Assembly: GCF_900102145.1 (NCBI RefSeq)
Contig: NZ_FNBC01000014.1
Location: forward strand, 1-58,107
DNA: 58,107 nucleotides
Reading direction: 5' to 3'
DNA from: Thermus arciformis
Lineage (GTDB): Bacteria; Deinococcota; Deinococci; Deinococcales; Thermaceae
The first letter of the stretch is position 1. Each line of letters begins with the position of its first letter. A model generated the notes under the pieces. That model did not search any database and had not been told where the DNA came from. It saw nothing but the letters and a program-made list of their open reading frames with translations. Positions 1-7,719 of the stretch are shown one piece after another. A program made the translations under genes and the position numbers.

Positions 1-79
1 CCTCTTCGCCCTGGGGCTTTGGGCCATGGCCTACATGTACCGCCTGGTGCGCAGGCGGGGTATATTGGGGAGGTTCTAG
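1..79 (+). CDS. ABC-2 transporter permease, C-terminal end (partial)
   Basis: Only the last 25 codons are in the window, read in the frame beginning at base 2 and ending with TAG at 77-79. They give a hydrophobic stretch followed by a basic tail ending R-R-R-G-I-L-G-R-F. The next gene ends almost the same way (R-R-R-G-L-L-G-R-Y), so the two are probably paralogous membrane subunits of one exporter. The identification rests on this tail and on the downstream permease and ATPase genes. Confidence 0.6.
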   Translation, partial: LFALGLWAMAYMYRLVRRRGILGRF

Positions 80-87
80 GAGGTGTG

Positions 88-849
88 ATGCTCTGCTGGC
101 AACTCTGGAGCGAGTTTCTCCTGGAGTGGAACCTGACCAGGCGCTACTGGTTTGACACCCTGGCGGGGCTTTTGGCCTCCGTCCTCTTCTTCTACTCCAT
201 GGTCCTCGGCCTGGAGAACCTGACCCCCGAGGGGCTGGCGAGCCTAGGTCTGGACCTGGGCCCCCTCCTCCTGGTCTTCGCCGCCTTCAACCTGGTGGTG
301 GGCACCTTTCAGTCCATCGCCTATTCCGTCCAGTCCGAGGCCGCCTTAGGCACCCTGGAGCATCTGGGCCTGGCCCGGGGAGGGCTTCTCCGACAGCTCC
401 TCCTGCGCGCCCTCGTACGGGGACTTCAGGGCATCACCACAAGCGCTCTTGTCCTCCTTCCCCTCGCCCTTCTCCTCGGGGTGCGGCTCGCCCCCGCCCC
501 CTGGTGGCCTTTGAGCCTTTTGCTTCTCTACCTCGCCGCCCTAGGCTTCGCCCTGGGCATGGGAGCCCTCGCCCTTCACTTCAAGCAGGTGGAGGGCTTC
601 TTCACCATTGTCCAGTTCCTCTTCCTTCCTTACTTCTTCTCCCTGGTTCGCTTCGCTCCCTGGATGACCCCCCTCCCCTTTGCCCCGGGGACGCAGCTCC
701 TGAAGCTCGCCCTCACCGGGGAGGGGGCGTCCCCCGGGCTTCTCCTCCTCGCCTTCGTGCAGGCCCTCCTCTTCCTCGGGGCGGGGCTTTTCGCCATGGC
801 CTGGGTCTACGCGGGGGTGCGGCGAAGGGGCCTTTTAGGGAGGTACTGA
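88..849 (+). CDS. ABC-2 type transporter permease
   Basis: A 253-aa integral membrane protein with about six hydrophobic segments (roughly residues 25-45, 58-76, 115-133, 140-165, 180-195 and 215-240). It is probably the membrane subunit of an ABC-2 exporter driven by the ATPase encoded next. The start at 88 has an aggaggtg ribosome site and lies 8 nt after the previous stop. An in-frame extension back to base 19 would run through the end of the previous gene and is not used. The stop overlaps the ATPase ATG by one base, so the operon is permease-permease-ATPase. The substrate cannot be inferred. Confidence 0.8.
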   Translation: MLCWQLWSEFLLEWNLTRRYWFDTLAGLLASVLFFYSMVLGLENLTPEGLASLGLDLGPLLLVFAAFNLVVGTFQSIAYSVQSEAALGTLEHLGLARGGLLRQLLLRALVRGLQGITTSALVLLPLALLLGVRLAPAPWWPLSLLLLYLAALGFALGMGALALHFKQVEGFFTIVQFLFLPYFFSLVRFAPWMTPLPFAPGTQLLKLALTGEGASPGLLLLAFVQALLFLGAGLFAMAWVYAGVRRRGLLGRY

Positions 850-1775
850 TGCGGCTTTTGGTGCAGAACGTCCACAAGCGCTTCGGGAAACTGGAGGCCC
901 TCAAAGGGGTGAGCCTGGAGCTTGGGGCCGGGGAGATCCTGGGCCTTTTGGGCCCCAACGGGGCGGGCAAGACCACCCTCATCAAGGTCGTCCTCGGCCT
1001 CCTCCTCCCCGACGCCGGGGAGGTGGTCTTGGAGGGGGGCGGGGCGCGGCGCAGGCCCCAGGGCCACGAGTTTGGCGTCCTCCTGGAAGGAAGCCGCAAC
1101 CTCTACGTCAACCTGAGCCTCCTGGTGAACGCCCTCTACTTCGGGGGCATCCGGGGGCTTGCCCCAAAGGAAGTCCGCCCCCGGTTTGAGGCCTGGCTGG
1201 AGCGCTTCGGCCTAAAGGACCGCCTCCACGCCCCCCTCGCTTCCCTCTCCCGGGGCATGCAGCAGAAGGCAGCCCTGGCCCTGGCCCTGGCCCTCAAGCC
1301 CCGCTTCCTCCTCCTGGACGAACCCACCCTGGGCCTGGACCCCGTGAGCCGGAGGGAGTTTGAGGGCATCCTCTTGGAGCTCAAGAAAGAGGGGTGGGGG
1401 ATCCTCCTCACCTCCCACGACCTGGAAGTGGTGGAGCGGGTGAGCGACCGGGTGGCCTTCCTCCACCGGGGGGAGGTGCGGCGGCAGGGCCCCACCCGGG
1501 CCCTCCTCCGGGACTGGGCCGGGGAGGGGTACCGGGTGCGCCTCGCCGAGCCCAAGGCGGAGGCCCTCCTCCAGGCCTTAGGCCCCGGCTGGAGCGCCGA
1601 GGGCCCCGAGGTCCTCTTCTTCCTCGGGCCGTGGGAGGCGCTGCGGGAGGCCTTGGGAACTCTTCCCGTGGAGGTCCTCGAGGTCTCCAGGGGAACGCCG
1701 AGCCTGGAGGCCCTCTTCCTCCACCTCTTCGGGGAGGCCCGCCCTTCCCCTGGCGCACAACCTCGCACTGTCTAG
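849..1775 (+). CDS. ABC transporter ATP-binding protein
   Basis: A 308-aa cytoplasmic ATPase powering the adjacent ABC-2 permeases. In order it has Walker A GPNGAGKTT (about residues 35-43), the signature LSRGM (about 132), Walker B FLLLDEP (about 153-159) and the H-loop histidine in TSHD (about 188). A C-terminal regulatory-type extension of about 90 residues follows, as in multidrug/antibiotic ABC-2 exporters. The ATG overlaps the permease stop (ctgATG). The frame stays open upstream to 504, but that part lies over the permease in GC-rich shadow sequence. No terminator with a T-run is evident after the stop. Confidence 0.9.
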   Translation: MRLLVQNVHKRFGKLEALKGVSLELGAGEILGLLGPNGAGKTTLIKVVLGLLLPDAGEVVLEGGGARRRPQGHEFGVLLEGSRNLYVNLSLLVNALYFGGIRGLAPKEVRPRFEAWLERFGLKDRLHAPLASLSRGMQQKAALALALALKPRFLLLDEPTLGLDPVSRREFEGILLELKKEGWGILLTSHDLEVVERVSDRVAFLHRGEVRRQGPTRALLRDWAGEGYRVRLAEPKAEALLQALGPGWSAEGPEVLFFLGPWEALREALGTLPVEVLEVSRGTPSLEALFLHLFGEARPSPGAQPRTV

Positions 1776-1908
1776 CCGCACGGGGGATAGGGGGGTGTTG
1801 CCGGTCCTCGAGGGGGTCGGCGAGGGACCGCCCCCCACCCGGGTCGGCCCAGGGGATTGGCCCAAAAACGCGATGGCGGAAGGGCCTCTCGAGGCGCCCC
1901 CCTTCCCG

Positions 1909-1937
1909 TTGACCCCTTACCCAACCTGTGGTAGGGT
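1909..1937 (+). promoter_or_regulatory. Promoter for the riboswitch-nrd transcript
   Basis: TTGACC (1909-1914), a 17-bp spacer and TAGGGT (1932-1937) lie just before the cobalamin riboswitch. Spacing is optimal for the housekeeping sigma factor. A perfect 9-bp hairpin (GTCTTGGGC / GCCCAAGAC, 1936-1958) begins at the -10 box and could form the first structure of the transcript. Confidence 0.6.
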
Positions 1938-1958
1938 CTTGGGCAGGACGCCCAAGAC

Positions 1959-2170
1959 TTAGGGTGTCCTGGCCGCGATGCCAGGCCGACAGGCCTGGAC
2001 GCCCAAAGGCGGTGGGGGAAGTCCGGTGAAAGTCCGGCGCTGTCCCGCAACGGTAACCGGCCCAAGCGTCGCGCCCTCCGCCCCGGCCGGAAGCCCGAGT
2101 ACCCGCTTCGCGGCCCTGCCCCGTAGCCCTCGAGGCAAGGGTGAAGGTGGTGAGACCCGTGGGACCTTAG
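1959..2170 (+). ncRNA. Cobalamin (B12) riboswitch
   Basis: The conserved core of the AdoCbl/B12 aptamer is readable: GGGGGAAGTCCGGTGAAAGT (2014-2033), then CCGGCGCTGTCCCGCAACGG (2034-2053), then after a variable arm GCCGGAAGCCCGAGTACCCG (2086-2105). A hairpin CCAGGCC/GGCCTGG (1981-1998) precedes the core. The leader sits between a promoter at 1909-1937 and the thioesterase-nrdB-nrdA operon. When B12 is bound, this class of RNA normally lowers expression of downstream genes. I see no run of Ts near the start codon, so control is more likely at ribosome binding (aaggagg at about 2244) than by intrinsic termination. The outer boundaries are approximate. Confidence 0.88.
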
Positions 2171-2254
2171 CCTAACCCCCAAAACCCGTCACGGGCCCAG
2201 CGCCCGAAAGAGGCCCTTCGGCTCTAGGAAGCTTTTCCCGCCCAAGGAGGCGCT

Positions 2255-2656
2255 ATGCGGGAGACGCGGATGGTCTACCCCGTCTTCCCCGGGGAGACCA
2301 ACCACTACGGAACCCTGTTTGGCGGAACGGTTCTGGCCTGGATGGACCAGGCGGCCTTTGTGGCCGCCACGCGCCACGCGCGCAAGAAGGTGGTAACGGT
2401 ACACGCGGACGCGGTGGACTTCAAGCGCCCCGTCCCCCTGGGGGCCATCGTGGAGCTGGTGGCCCGGGTGCGGGAGGTGGGGCGCACCTCCATGCGGGTG
2501 GAGGTGGAGATGTGGGTGGAGCCGGTGAAGGAAGGCGAGGAGGCCTACCTGGCCGCCCGGGGCGGGTTTGTCCTGGTGGCGGTGGACGAAAGGGGGAGGC
2601 CAAGCCCGGTGCCTCCCCTGGAAGGAGGTGAGGCCCGTGCCCCTCACGGCGCCTAG
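2255..2656 (+). CDS. Acyl-CoA thioesterase (hotdog fold, YciA/BFIT-like)
   Basis: A 133-aa single hotdog-domain protein, about the usual length for the YciA/ACOT group, which hydrolyses acyl-CoA to free acid and CoA. The N-terminal NHYGTLFGG..L.WMDQAA motif (about residues 15-33) is the characteristic helix region with the catalytic Asp; the strand HADAVDFKRPV follows. The ATG has an aaggagg site. It is the first gene after the B12 riboswitch and overlaps the nrdB start by 20 nt, so it should be co-regulated with the reductase. Why a thioesterase rides with nrd genes is not evident. Confidence 0.82.
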   Translation: MRETRMVYPVFPGETNHYGTLFGGTVLAWMDQAAFVAATRHARKKVVTVHADAVDFKRPVPLGAIVELVARVREVGRTSMRVEVEMWVEPVKEGEEAYLAARGGFVLVAVDERGRPSPVPPLEGGEARAPHGA

Positions 2657-3611
2657 GCTCGCCTACCGCCCCTACGAGTACCCCGAGCTCCTCCGCTTCC
2701 GGGACGCCATCCGGCACAGCTACTGGGTGCACACGGAGTTCAGCTTCCAGTCCGACCTTCAGGACCACGCCCTGGCCGACGAGAAGGAGCGCTCCCTGGT
2801 GGAGCGCGCCCTCCTCGCCATCGCTCAGGTGGAGCTCGCCGTCAAGCTCTTCTGGGCCCGGGTCTACGACCGCTTTCCCAAGCCCGAGATCGCCGAGGTG
2901 GGCCTCACCTTCGCCGAGAGCGAGGTACGGCACGCCAACGCTTACGCCCACCTCCTGGAGCTTTTGGGCCTGGAGGAGGCCTTTGGACAGGCCCTGGAGG
3001 GGGCGAGCGCCCTCCGGGATCGGGCCCAAGCCCTGGGAGAGGCCCTTCGGCGCGCCCAGGGGAAGGACCTGCGGGAATACGCCCTCGCCCTCTTCCTCTT
3101 CTCCGCCTTCACGGAACACGTCTCCCTCTTCTCCCAGTTCTACGTCCTCATGGCCCTAAACCGCCGCGGCAACCGCTACAAAGGGATCTCCAACGCCATT
3201 GAGGCCACCAGCAAGGAGGAGAACGTCCACGGCCTCTTTGGGGTGGAGCTCCTCCGTCTCCTCAGGACGGAGCACCCCGAGGCCCTGGGGGAGGAATTTC
3301 AGGAAGAGTCTCTACGCCTCGCCCAGAAGCTCTTCCGGGCCGAGGAAAACCTCCTGGACTGGCTCTTCGCCATGGGGGAACCCTCTTTGGTGGGGCACGG
3401 AGAAACCCTGGAGTTCCTCAAGGGACGCTTCAACGAAGTCCTCGCCCTCCATGGACTCCCCGAAGCCTTCCCTGTGGACCGGGCGAGGCTTCGGGACACG
3501 GAGTGGTTCACCCTGGAGCTCCTCGCCGACAAGGAGGTGGACTTCTTCAACAAGCGGAGCGTGGCCTACGCGCGCAGGGTACAAAGCTTTGATCCGGAGG
3601 AGCTTTTCTGA
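2637..3611 (+). CDS. nrdB: Ribonucleotide reductase, class Ia-type beta subunit
   Basis: A 324-aa radical-generating subunit that delivers a tyrosyl radical to NrdA for reduction of ribonucleotides to deoxyribonucleotides. The iron-ligand and radical pattern E-x-x-H-x-x-x-Y is present (E96, H99, Y103), and the second helix has EENVH (E-x-x-H). The radical Tyr is therefore retained, arguing for a class Ia-type rather than Ic enzyme. The start is placed at GTG 2637, with aaggaggtgag just upstream and translational coupling to the thioesterase; the frame is open further upstream without support. nrdA follows 10 nt after the stop. Confidence 0.92.
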   Translation: MPLTAPRLAYRPYEYPELLRFRDAIRHSYWVHTEFSFQSDLQDHALADEKERSLVERALLAIAQVELAVKLFWARVYDRFPKPEIAEVGLTFAESEVRHANAYAHLLELLGLEEAFGQALEGASALRDRAQALGEALRRAQGKDLREYALALFLFSAFTEHVSLFSQFYVLMALNRRGNRYKGISNAIEATSKEENVHGLFGVELLRLLRTEHPEALGEEFQEESLRLAQKLFRAEENLLDWLFAMGEPSLVGHGETLEFLKGRFNEVLALHGLPEAFPVDRARLRDTEWFTLELLADKEVDFFNKRSVAYARRVQSFDPEELF

Positions 3612-3621
3612 AGGAGGAGGC

Positions 3622-5301
3622 ATGACCAAGACCAAGCGGACCTACGAGCCCTGGTACTGGGCCAACGAGCACACCCGCCTCTACATGCGCCGGGGCTACC
3701 TGCTGCCCGGGGTGAGCGTGGAGGAGCGGGTGAGGGAGATCGCCCAGCGGGCCGAGGCCCTCACCAAGGTGGAGGGGTTTGGCCGCAAGTTCCAGGAGTA
3801 CGTGGCCCGGGGCTGGTACTCCCTCGCCACCCCCATCTGGGCCAACTACGGCCTCAGGCGGGGCCTTCCCATCTCCTGCTACGGCACCTACGTGGAGGAC
3901 GACACCGCTTCCATCCTGAGGGCGGTGGCTGAGGTGGGGATGATGAGCAAGCAGGGGGGAGGGACCTCCCTCTACCTGGGAAGGCTCCGCCCACGGGGGG
4001 CCCCCATCCGGGACAACGGGGAGAGCAACGGCTCGTTTGCCTTCGCCTCCCTCTTTGACCGGGTGATCGAGGTCTTCAACCAGGGCTCCACCCGCAGGGG
4101 CCAGTGCGCCGCCTACCTGGACATAGAGCACCCTGACCTCGAGGAGTGGCTTTCCATCCAGCGGGAGCACTCCCCGGTTCAGTCCCTCTTCTGGGGGGTG
4201 AGCGTGGGGGACCGCTGGCTTGAGGAGATGATCGCCGGGGACGGGGAGAAGCGGGCCCGCTGGGCCAAGGTCCTGAAGAGCCGGGCCGAGGTGGGCATCC
4301 CCTACCTCTTCTTCCGGGACAACGCCAACCAAAAGGCCCCCGAGGTCTTCAAAACCCTCGGCAAGACCATCTGGGCCAGCAACCTCTGCACGGAGATCAT
4401 GCTCCCCTCCTCGGAGGAAGAGAGCTTCGTCTGTTGCCTCTCCTCCCTGAACCTCCTCCACTACGAGGAGTGGAAGGACACGGACGCGGTGGAGACCCTG
4501 GTCATTTTCCTGGACTCCGTGCTGGACGACTTCATTGAGAAGGCGGAGGGCATCCCCTACATGGAGCGGGCGGTGCGCTTCGCCAAGCGCTACCGGGCCA
4601 TCGGCCTCGGGGTCCTGGGCTGGCACAGCTACCTCCAGTCCCAAAGAATCCCCCTGGAAAGCCCCGAGGCCTTCCGTAGGAACGCCGAGATCTTCAAGAC
4701 CATACGGGAGCGGGCCGAGGAGGCCTCGAGGTGGCTGAGGAAGCGGCACCCCGAGGACGAGCTCGCCGGGGTGGGGGAGCTTAAGGAAAGGCGCAACGCC
4801 ACCCTCCTCGCCATCGCTCCCACCAAGTCCAGCGCCTTCATCCTGGGCCAGGTCTCTCCCTCCATAGAGCCCTACACCAGCAACTACTACCTGAAGGACC
4901 TACAGAAAGCTCGCGTCCCCTTCAAGAACCCCTTCCTGGAGGAGGTGCTGAGGGAAAAGGGCAAGGACGAGGAAAAAGTCTGGCGGAGCATCCTGGAGCA
5001 CAACGGTTCCGTGCAGCACCTGGACTTCCTCACCGATGAGGAAAAGGCGGTGTTCAAGACCTTCGCCGAAGTCTCGCAGATGACCCTGGTGAACCTGGCG
5101 GCCTCGAGGCAGAAGCACATTGACCAGGGGCAGTCCCTGAACCTTGTGATCCACCCGGAGGCCCCGCCCAAGGACGTGAACGCCCTGGTCCTCCACGCTT
5201 GGCGCTCGGGCCTCAAGGCCCTCTATTACCAGTTCAGCCAGAGCGTGGCCCAGGCCTACAGCCGGGACCTCCTCCTCTCCTGCCAAGCCTGCGAGAGCTG
5301 A
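3622..5301 (+). CDS. nrdA: Ribonucleotide reductase, alpha (catalytic) subunit, short form
   Basis: A 559-aa catalytic subunit. Substrate-site residues are visible: C86 (ISCYG), N254-x-C256-x-E258 (NLCTE) and C271/C272 (CCLSSLN). The radical-transfer pair Y535-Y536 and the C-terminal redox pair C554/C557 (CQAC) are also present. It is clearly shorter than the roughly 750-residue E. coli type and begins directly at the ten-helix barrel region, so the N-terminal ATP-cone (allosteric activity site) is missing. The ATG at 3622 has an aaggaggagg site. It is the last gene of the riboswitch operon; a hairpin follows at 5323. Confidence 0.92.
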   Translation: MTKTKRTYEPWYWANEHTRLYMRRGYLLPGVSVEERVREIAQRAEALTKVEGFGRKFQEYVARGWYSLATPIWANYGLRRGLPISCYGTYVEDDTASILRAVAEVGMMSKQGGGTSLYLGRLRPRGAPIRDNGESNGSFAFASLFDRVIEVFNQGSTRRGQCAAYLDIEHPDLEEWLSIQREHSPVQSLFWGVSVGDRWLEEMIAGDGEKRARWAKVLKSRAEVGIPYLFFRDNANQKAPEVFKTLGKTIWASNLCTEIMLPSSEEESFVCCLSSLNLLHYEEWKDTDAVETLVIFLDSVLDDFIEKAEGIPYMERAVRFAKRYRAIGLGVLGWHSYLQSQRIPLESPEAFRRNAEIFKTIRERAEEASRWLRKRHPEDELAGVGELKERRNATLLAIAPTKSSAFILGQVSPSIEPYTSNYYLKDLQKARVPFKNPFLEEVLREKGKDEEKVWRSILEHNGSVQHLDFLTDEEKAVFKTFAEVSQMTLVNLAASRQKHIDQGQSLNLVIHPEAPPKDVNALVLHAWRSGLKALYYQFSQSVAQAYSRDLLLSCQACES

Positions 5302-5322
5302 GGGCAGGCTACCCCAAGCAAG

Positions 5323-5351
5323 GCCCGGGGGAAGGGAACCCTCCCCCGGGC
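5323..5351. terminator. Strong hairpin between convergent operons
   Basis: GCCCGGGGG (5323-5331) pairs with CCCCCGGGC (5343-5351), and an inner AGGG/CCCT extends the stem around a two-base loop. It lies between the nrdA stop and the convergent ssb gene, so it probably ends transcription from both sides. No T-run follows on either strand. Confidence 0.6.
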
Positions 5352-5419
5352 ACTAAAGGGGCCTCAGAACGGTAGCTCCTCAAACCCCCACACCTCGCTC
5401 TCCGCCGCCCCCCTGCCCT

Positions 5420-5767
5420 CTAGAACAGGTCCTCGCTCGGCGTTCCCTCCGCCCCTTCTGCCTTCTTGGGCCGCACCAGAAGGGCGAAGTCGTCCAGGAC
5501 CAGGGTGAGCCGGGTCTTCTTCCCGTCCTTTCCCTCGTAGGTCTCCGTTTGGAGCCTGCCCTCCAGGTGGGCGTAAGTCCCCTTGGGCGGGTCCATCTCC
5601 GCCAGGGCCTCGGCGAGGCCGCCCAAGGCCAGGACCTCGAGGAAGACCGCCTCGTCCTCCTTCCGCCGCCCCCGCACCGCCACGGAGGTCTTCCAAATCG
5701 CCGTCCCTTGGTTGGTGTAGACCAGCTCGGGCTTCCTCGCCAGGTACGCCTTCAGAATCGCCTTCAT
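5420..5767 (-). CDS. ssb: Short single-stranded DNA-binding protein (OB fold)
   Basis: A 115-aa protein with an SSB/PriB-like OB-fold pattern: a beta strand with aromatic residues, a central loop with basic residues (RGRRKEDE), and the characteristic LEGRLQTETYEGKDGKK segment followed by a hydrophobic strand. The acidic C-terminal tip ends E-D-L-F, like the protein-docking tail of SSBs. It is much shorter than Thermus chromosomal SSB, which has two OB folds. It is probably an element-borne SSB protecting transferred or replicating single strands. It is the last gene of a minus-strand run and is separated from the next gene by a GC hairpin. Confidence 0.72.
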   Translation of the reverse strand: MKAILKAYLARKPELVYTNQGTAIWKTSVAVRGRRKEDEAVFLEVLALGGLAEALAEMDPPKGTYAHLEGRLQTETYEGKDGKKTRLTLVLDDFALLVRPKKAEGAEGTPSEDLF

Positions 5768-5793
5768 CCTTCCTCCTTTCGCCGGGCCTACGG

Positions 5794-5813
5794 GGGGGGG
5801 CTAAAGCCCCCCC
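5794..5813 (-). repeat. Intercistronic GC hairpin
   Basis: GGGGGGG-CTAAAG-CCCCCCC stem-loop in the 51-nt gap between the 61-aa gene and ssb. In the minus direction it follows the stop codon and precedes the ribosome site of ssb, the same arrangement as the other hairpins in this region. Confidence 0.55.
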
Positions 5814-5818
5814 TGCCC

Positions 5819-6004
5819 TTAGCGCCTGACCAGGTAGTAGCTCCCCGCGGGGCTCTTCCTAAGCCCCTCTTCCTTGAGCCACGCCTTCAGGGCCTCCTTC
5901 ACCTCCCGGAGGGTCCGGGGAAGCTCGCCCTCCCAGTCCTCCTCCGCCTGGAGGAGGTTGAGGAGGGCCACGGCCTGCTCGGGGGTGAGCCTGAGCTCGT
6001 TCAT
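5819..6004 (-). CDS. Hypothetical protein, 61 aa
   Basis: A small acidic-to-basic protein starting MNELRLTPEQAVALLNLLQ, predicted mostly helical, with a possible winged-helix-like end (AGSYYLVRR). No family is recognised. The ATG has a strong ggaggtgga site. It lies in a co-directional run of small genes spaced by GC hairpins, suggesting co-transcription with ssb. Confidence 0.6.
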   Translation of the reverse strand: MNELRLTPEQAVALLNLLQAEEDWEGELPRTLREVKEALKAWLKEEGLRKSPAGSYYLVRR

Positions 6005-6029
6005 CCTCCACCTCCCGTCCTTCTCCCGT

Positions 6030-6045
6030 GGGGCCTTCAGGCCCC
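6030..6045 (-). repeat. Intercistronic GC hairpin
   Basis: GGGGCC-TTCA-GGCCCC, immediately after the stop of the 53-aa gene (6046) and before the ribosome site of the 61-aa gene. Confidence 0.55.
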
Positions 6046-6207
6046 CTAGCCCTCCTCGTCCACCTCCGGGGAGAAGTTGTTCTCCCGGGCGGCCTGGAAG
6101 ATGGCCTCGAGGGCCTCCCGGTCGGTGAGGAGCCCCCTGAGCCAGTCCTCAAGGATCCCCTTGGCCTCCTCGGCGAAGGCAGATGCGTCCCAACAGCCGC
6201 CTTTCAC
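6046..6207 (-). CDS. Hypothetical protein, 53 aa
   Basis: Short acidic helical protein starting M(GTG)-K-G-G-C-W-D-A-S and ending P-E-V-D-E-E-G. The GTG at 6205-6207 has an aaggagggc site 4 nt upstream. No family is recognised. It sits between two other small genes of the same strand. The 14-bp inverted repeat at 6279-6325 lies 72 nt upstream of the start. Confidence 0.5.
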   Translation of the reverse strand: MKGGCWDASAFAEEAKGILEDWLRGLLTDREALEAIFQAARENNFSPEVDEEG

Positions 6208-6278
6208 TTTGCCCTCCTTTCCGTCCTCTCCCGTGGGGCCGTTGTCAGCGAAGCTACCTTGCGGTCCCCGGGCTCCCG

Positions 6279-6325
6279 GTCTTAGCTACACGAAGGGGAA
6301 AGGGGAGGGAGCGTGTAGCTAAGAC
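6279..6325. repeat. 14-bp inverted repeat, copy 1
   Basis: GTCTTAGCTACACG (6279-6292) and its exact complement CGTGTAGCTAAGAC (6312-6325) flank a purine-rich 19-nt spacer (aagggg-type). An identical pair of arms occurs at 12642-12689. It is a protein-binding dyad or an RNA hairpin; the poly-purine loop is also similar in the two copies. Confidence 0.8.
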
Positions 6326-6350
6326 AACCCCCTCCCCTCCTCCAGGCCCC

Positions 6351-6662
6351 CTACTCCAGGAAGTCCTCCAGGGAGACCTCCTCCCTGCGGAGGACCTCGT
6401 AGCCGTAGTCCTGCTCTTCCAAGACCTCCACCACTACCCGGCCCGCCTCCAGGTCCAAGGTGAAGGCCCCTGGCCCGTCCGCCCACCGCGCGGTGGCCTC
6501 GAGGAGGAGGGCCGCCACCTCCTCCTCGTAGAAGTCCTGGAGGGGCCTTCCTTGGCTTCCGAAGAACCAGACCGCTTCATGGCCCCACTCGGGCTCCACC
6601 ACGCCTTCCACCCGGGCCACGCCGTCCGCCCTAAGCCTCTGGACCACCTCTTTAGCTTTCAT
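6351..6662 (-). CDS. Hypothetical protein, 103 aa
   Basis: Starts MKAKEVVQRLRADGVARVEG and is highly acidic toward the C-terminus. It shows alternating beta-rich segments (FTLDLEAGRVVVEVLEE). No known family is recognised. The ATG follows an aaggaggcg site. It is co-directional with its neighbours, with a GC hairpin between it and the upstream 235-aa gene. Confidence 0.6.
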   Translation of the reverse strand: MKAKEVVQRLRADGVARVEGVVEPEWGHEAVWFFGSQGRPLQDFYEEEVAALLLEATARWADGPGAFTLDLEAGRVVVEVLEEQDYGYEVLRREEVSLEDFLE

Positions 6663-6686
6663 CGCGCCTCCTTCGGTCCCCCCCGA

Positions 6687-6702
6687 GGGGCCGGAAGGCC
6701 CC
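6687..6702 (-). repeat. Intercistronic GC hairpin
   Basis: GGGGCC-GGAA-GGCCCC, in the 63-nt gap between the 235-aa gene (stop 6726) and the 103-aa gene. The stem and loop are identical to the copy at 8263-8278. Confidence 0.55.
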
Positions 6703-6725
6703 CCTGCCCTGGGGGGCCCTCCCCT

Positions 6726-7433
6726 TCACCCTCGCTTGTAGAACCCCTCCCTGGCCCAGCGCCGGGGAAGCTCCTCCTGGGGGAGGTGCACCTCCCCGAG
6801 GACCCGGTACGGCCCCCGGAAGGGCCAGGGGATGCGCCCTTCCCGGTTCATGTCCATGCGCTCCCGGGCCCGGAGCCAGTCGTCTAGCTCCCTGTCGTCC
6901 TCTTTCCACCGCTCCAGGAGGAAGCGGCGGCCTCGGGCGTCCTCCACCTCCAGGAGCCGCGCCCCAAGGAGCCCGTAGAGGTCTACGGGGAGGGCTAGGA
7001 CCCCCTCCACCAGGAGGGCGGCCTCCGCCCAGTCGGCGAGGGGCGCGTCCGAGGCCACCTGGACGAGGTCCCCGCCACGCTCCGGTCCGTCCCCCGCAGC
7101 ATCCAGGTGGAGCTTGGCGAGGAGGAGGAAGACTCGGACGGCGAGGTCGTAGGGGCGCTTGTCCTCCCAGGCAAACCCCGTCTTGCAGAACCCGAAGGAC
7201 CACTCCTTCTTCTCCTCCCACCAGGGGAAGACGAAGGACTCGTAGTCCTCCGGGGCGGGGCCGTTGAAGGCCACCTCGGGAGGGTAGAGGACTGGCCCCC
7301 CCGTCCCGTCCGGCCCCGCTAGGGGAGGAAGGTGGGGAAGGAGCCGGGCGAAGTCCTCGAGGACGGCCCCAAGCCTCTTCTCCACCGCTTCCTTCGCCTC
7401 CGTCCTGATCCGCCAGTAGTGCGTGTGGCCCAT
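6726..7433 (-). CDS. Phage/plasmid-type hypothetical protein, 235 aa
   Basis: Starts MGHTHYWRIR. It then carries FNGPAPEDYESFVFPWW, a CKTGF...RPYDLAV segment and a region ending SDAPLADW. I recall this combination (HYW start, FNG, FCKT...PYD, SDG/W) from a widespread family of uncharacterised phage and plasmid proteins; function is unknown. The gene ends just before a GC hairpin, and its start is 1 nt from the stop of the next upstream gene, so the two are translationally linked. Confidence 0.65.
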   Translation of the reverse strand: MGHTHYWRIRTEAKEAVEKRLGAVLEDFARLLPHLPPLAGPDGTGGPVLYPPEVAFNGPAPEDYESFVFPWWEEKKEWSFGFCKTGFAWEDKRPYDLAVRVFLLLAKLHLDAAGDGPERGGDLVQVASDAPLADWAEAALLVEGVLALPVDLYGLLGARLLEVEDARGRRFLLERWKEDDRELDDWLRARERMDMNREGRIPWPFRGPYRVLGEVHLPQEELPRRWAREGFYKRG

Positions 7434-7434
7434 G

Positions 7435-7695
7435 TCAGACCTCCCCGAAAAGCTCCCGCCTGAGCGCCACCGCCGAGTTGTCCTCGTAGGGGGCCTTGAG
7501 CCTGGCCTCGAGGGCGTAGAGCCGGGAGGCCAGCCCTCTGAGCCCTTCCACCGCCTCCTTCACCTCCCGGGCCACCCGCTCCGCCTCCAGGGGGTGCTCG
7601 GAGAGGAAGGCGTGGAGGTCTTCGGCGTAGAGGGCGAGGGCCCGGGCCGCCTGGGCCATCTCCTCTAGGTGCTTTCTGACTCGGATTCGCCGCAT
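7435..7695 (-). CDS. Hypothetical helical protein, 86 aa
   Basis: Starts MRRIRVRKHLEEMAQAARAL and is almost entirely helical with heptad-like spacing, probably a small coiled-coil protein. The start at 7693-7695 is chosen because of the ggtggaggtggg site and the loss of natural composition upstream (a Gly/Pro/Arg shadow). Its stop is 1 nt before the ATG of the 235-aa gene. Confidence 0.6.
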   Translation of the reverse strand: MRRIRVRKHLEEMAQAARALALYAEDLHAFLSEHPLEAERVAREVKEAVEGLRGLASRLYALEARLKAPYEDNSAVALRRELFGEV

Positions 7696-7719
7696 CTCCC
7701 ACCTCCACCCGGGTGCGAA

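Noticed and set aside
504-848. N-terminal extension of the ABC ATPase
   Set aside because: Pro/Arg-rich shadow over the permease; the ATG at 849 gives the normal ABC start and a one-base stop/start overlap.
5302-5419. Integration boundary / att site of the element
   Set aside because: No tRNA gene, integrase or matching direct repeat was found at either side; the hairpin alone is better explained as a terminator.
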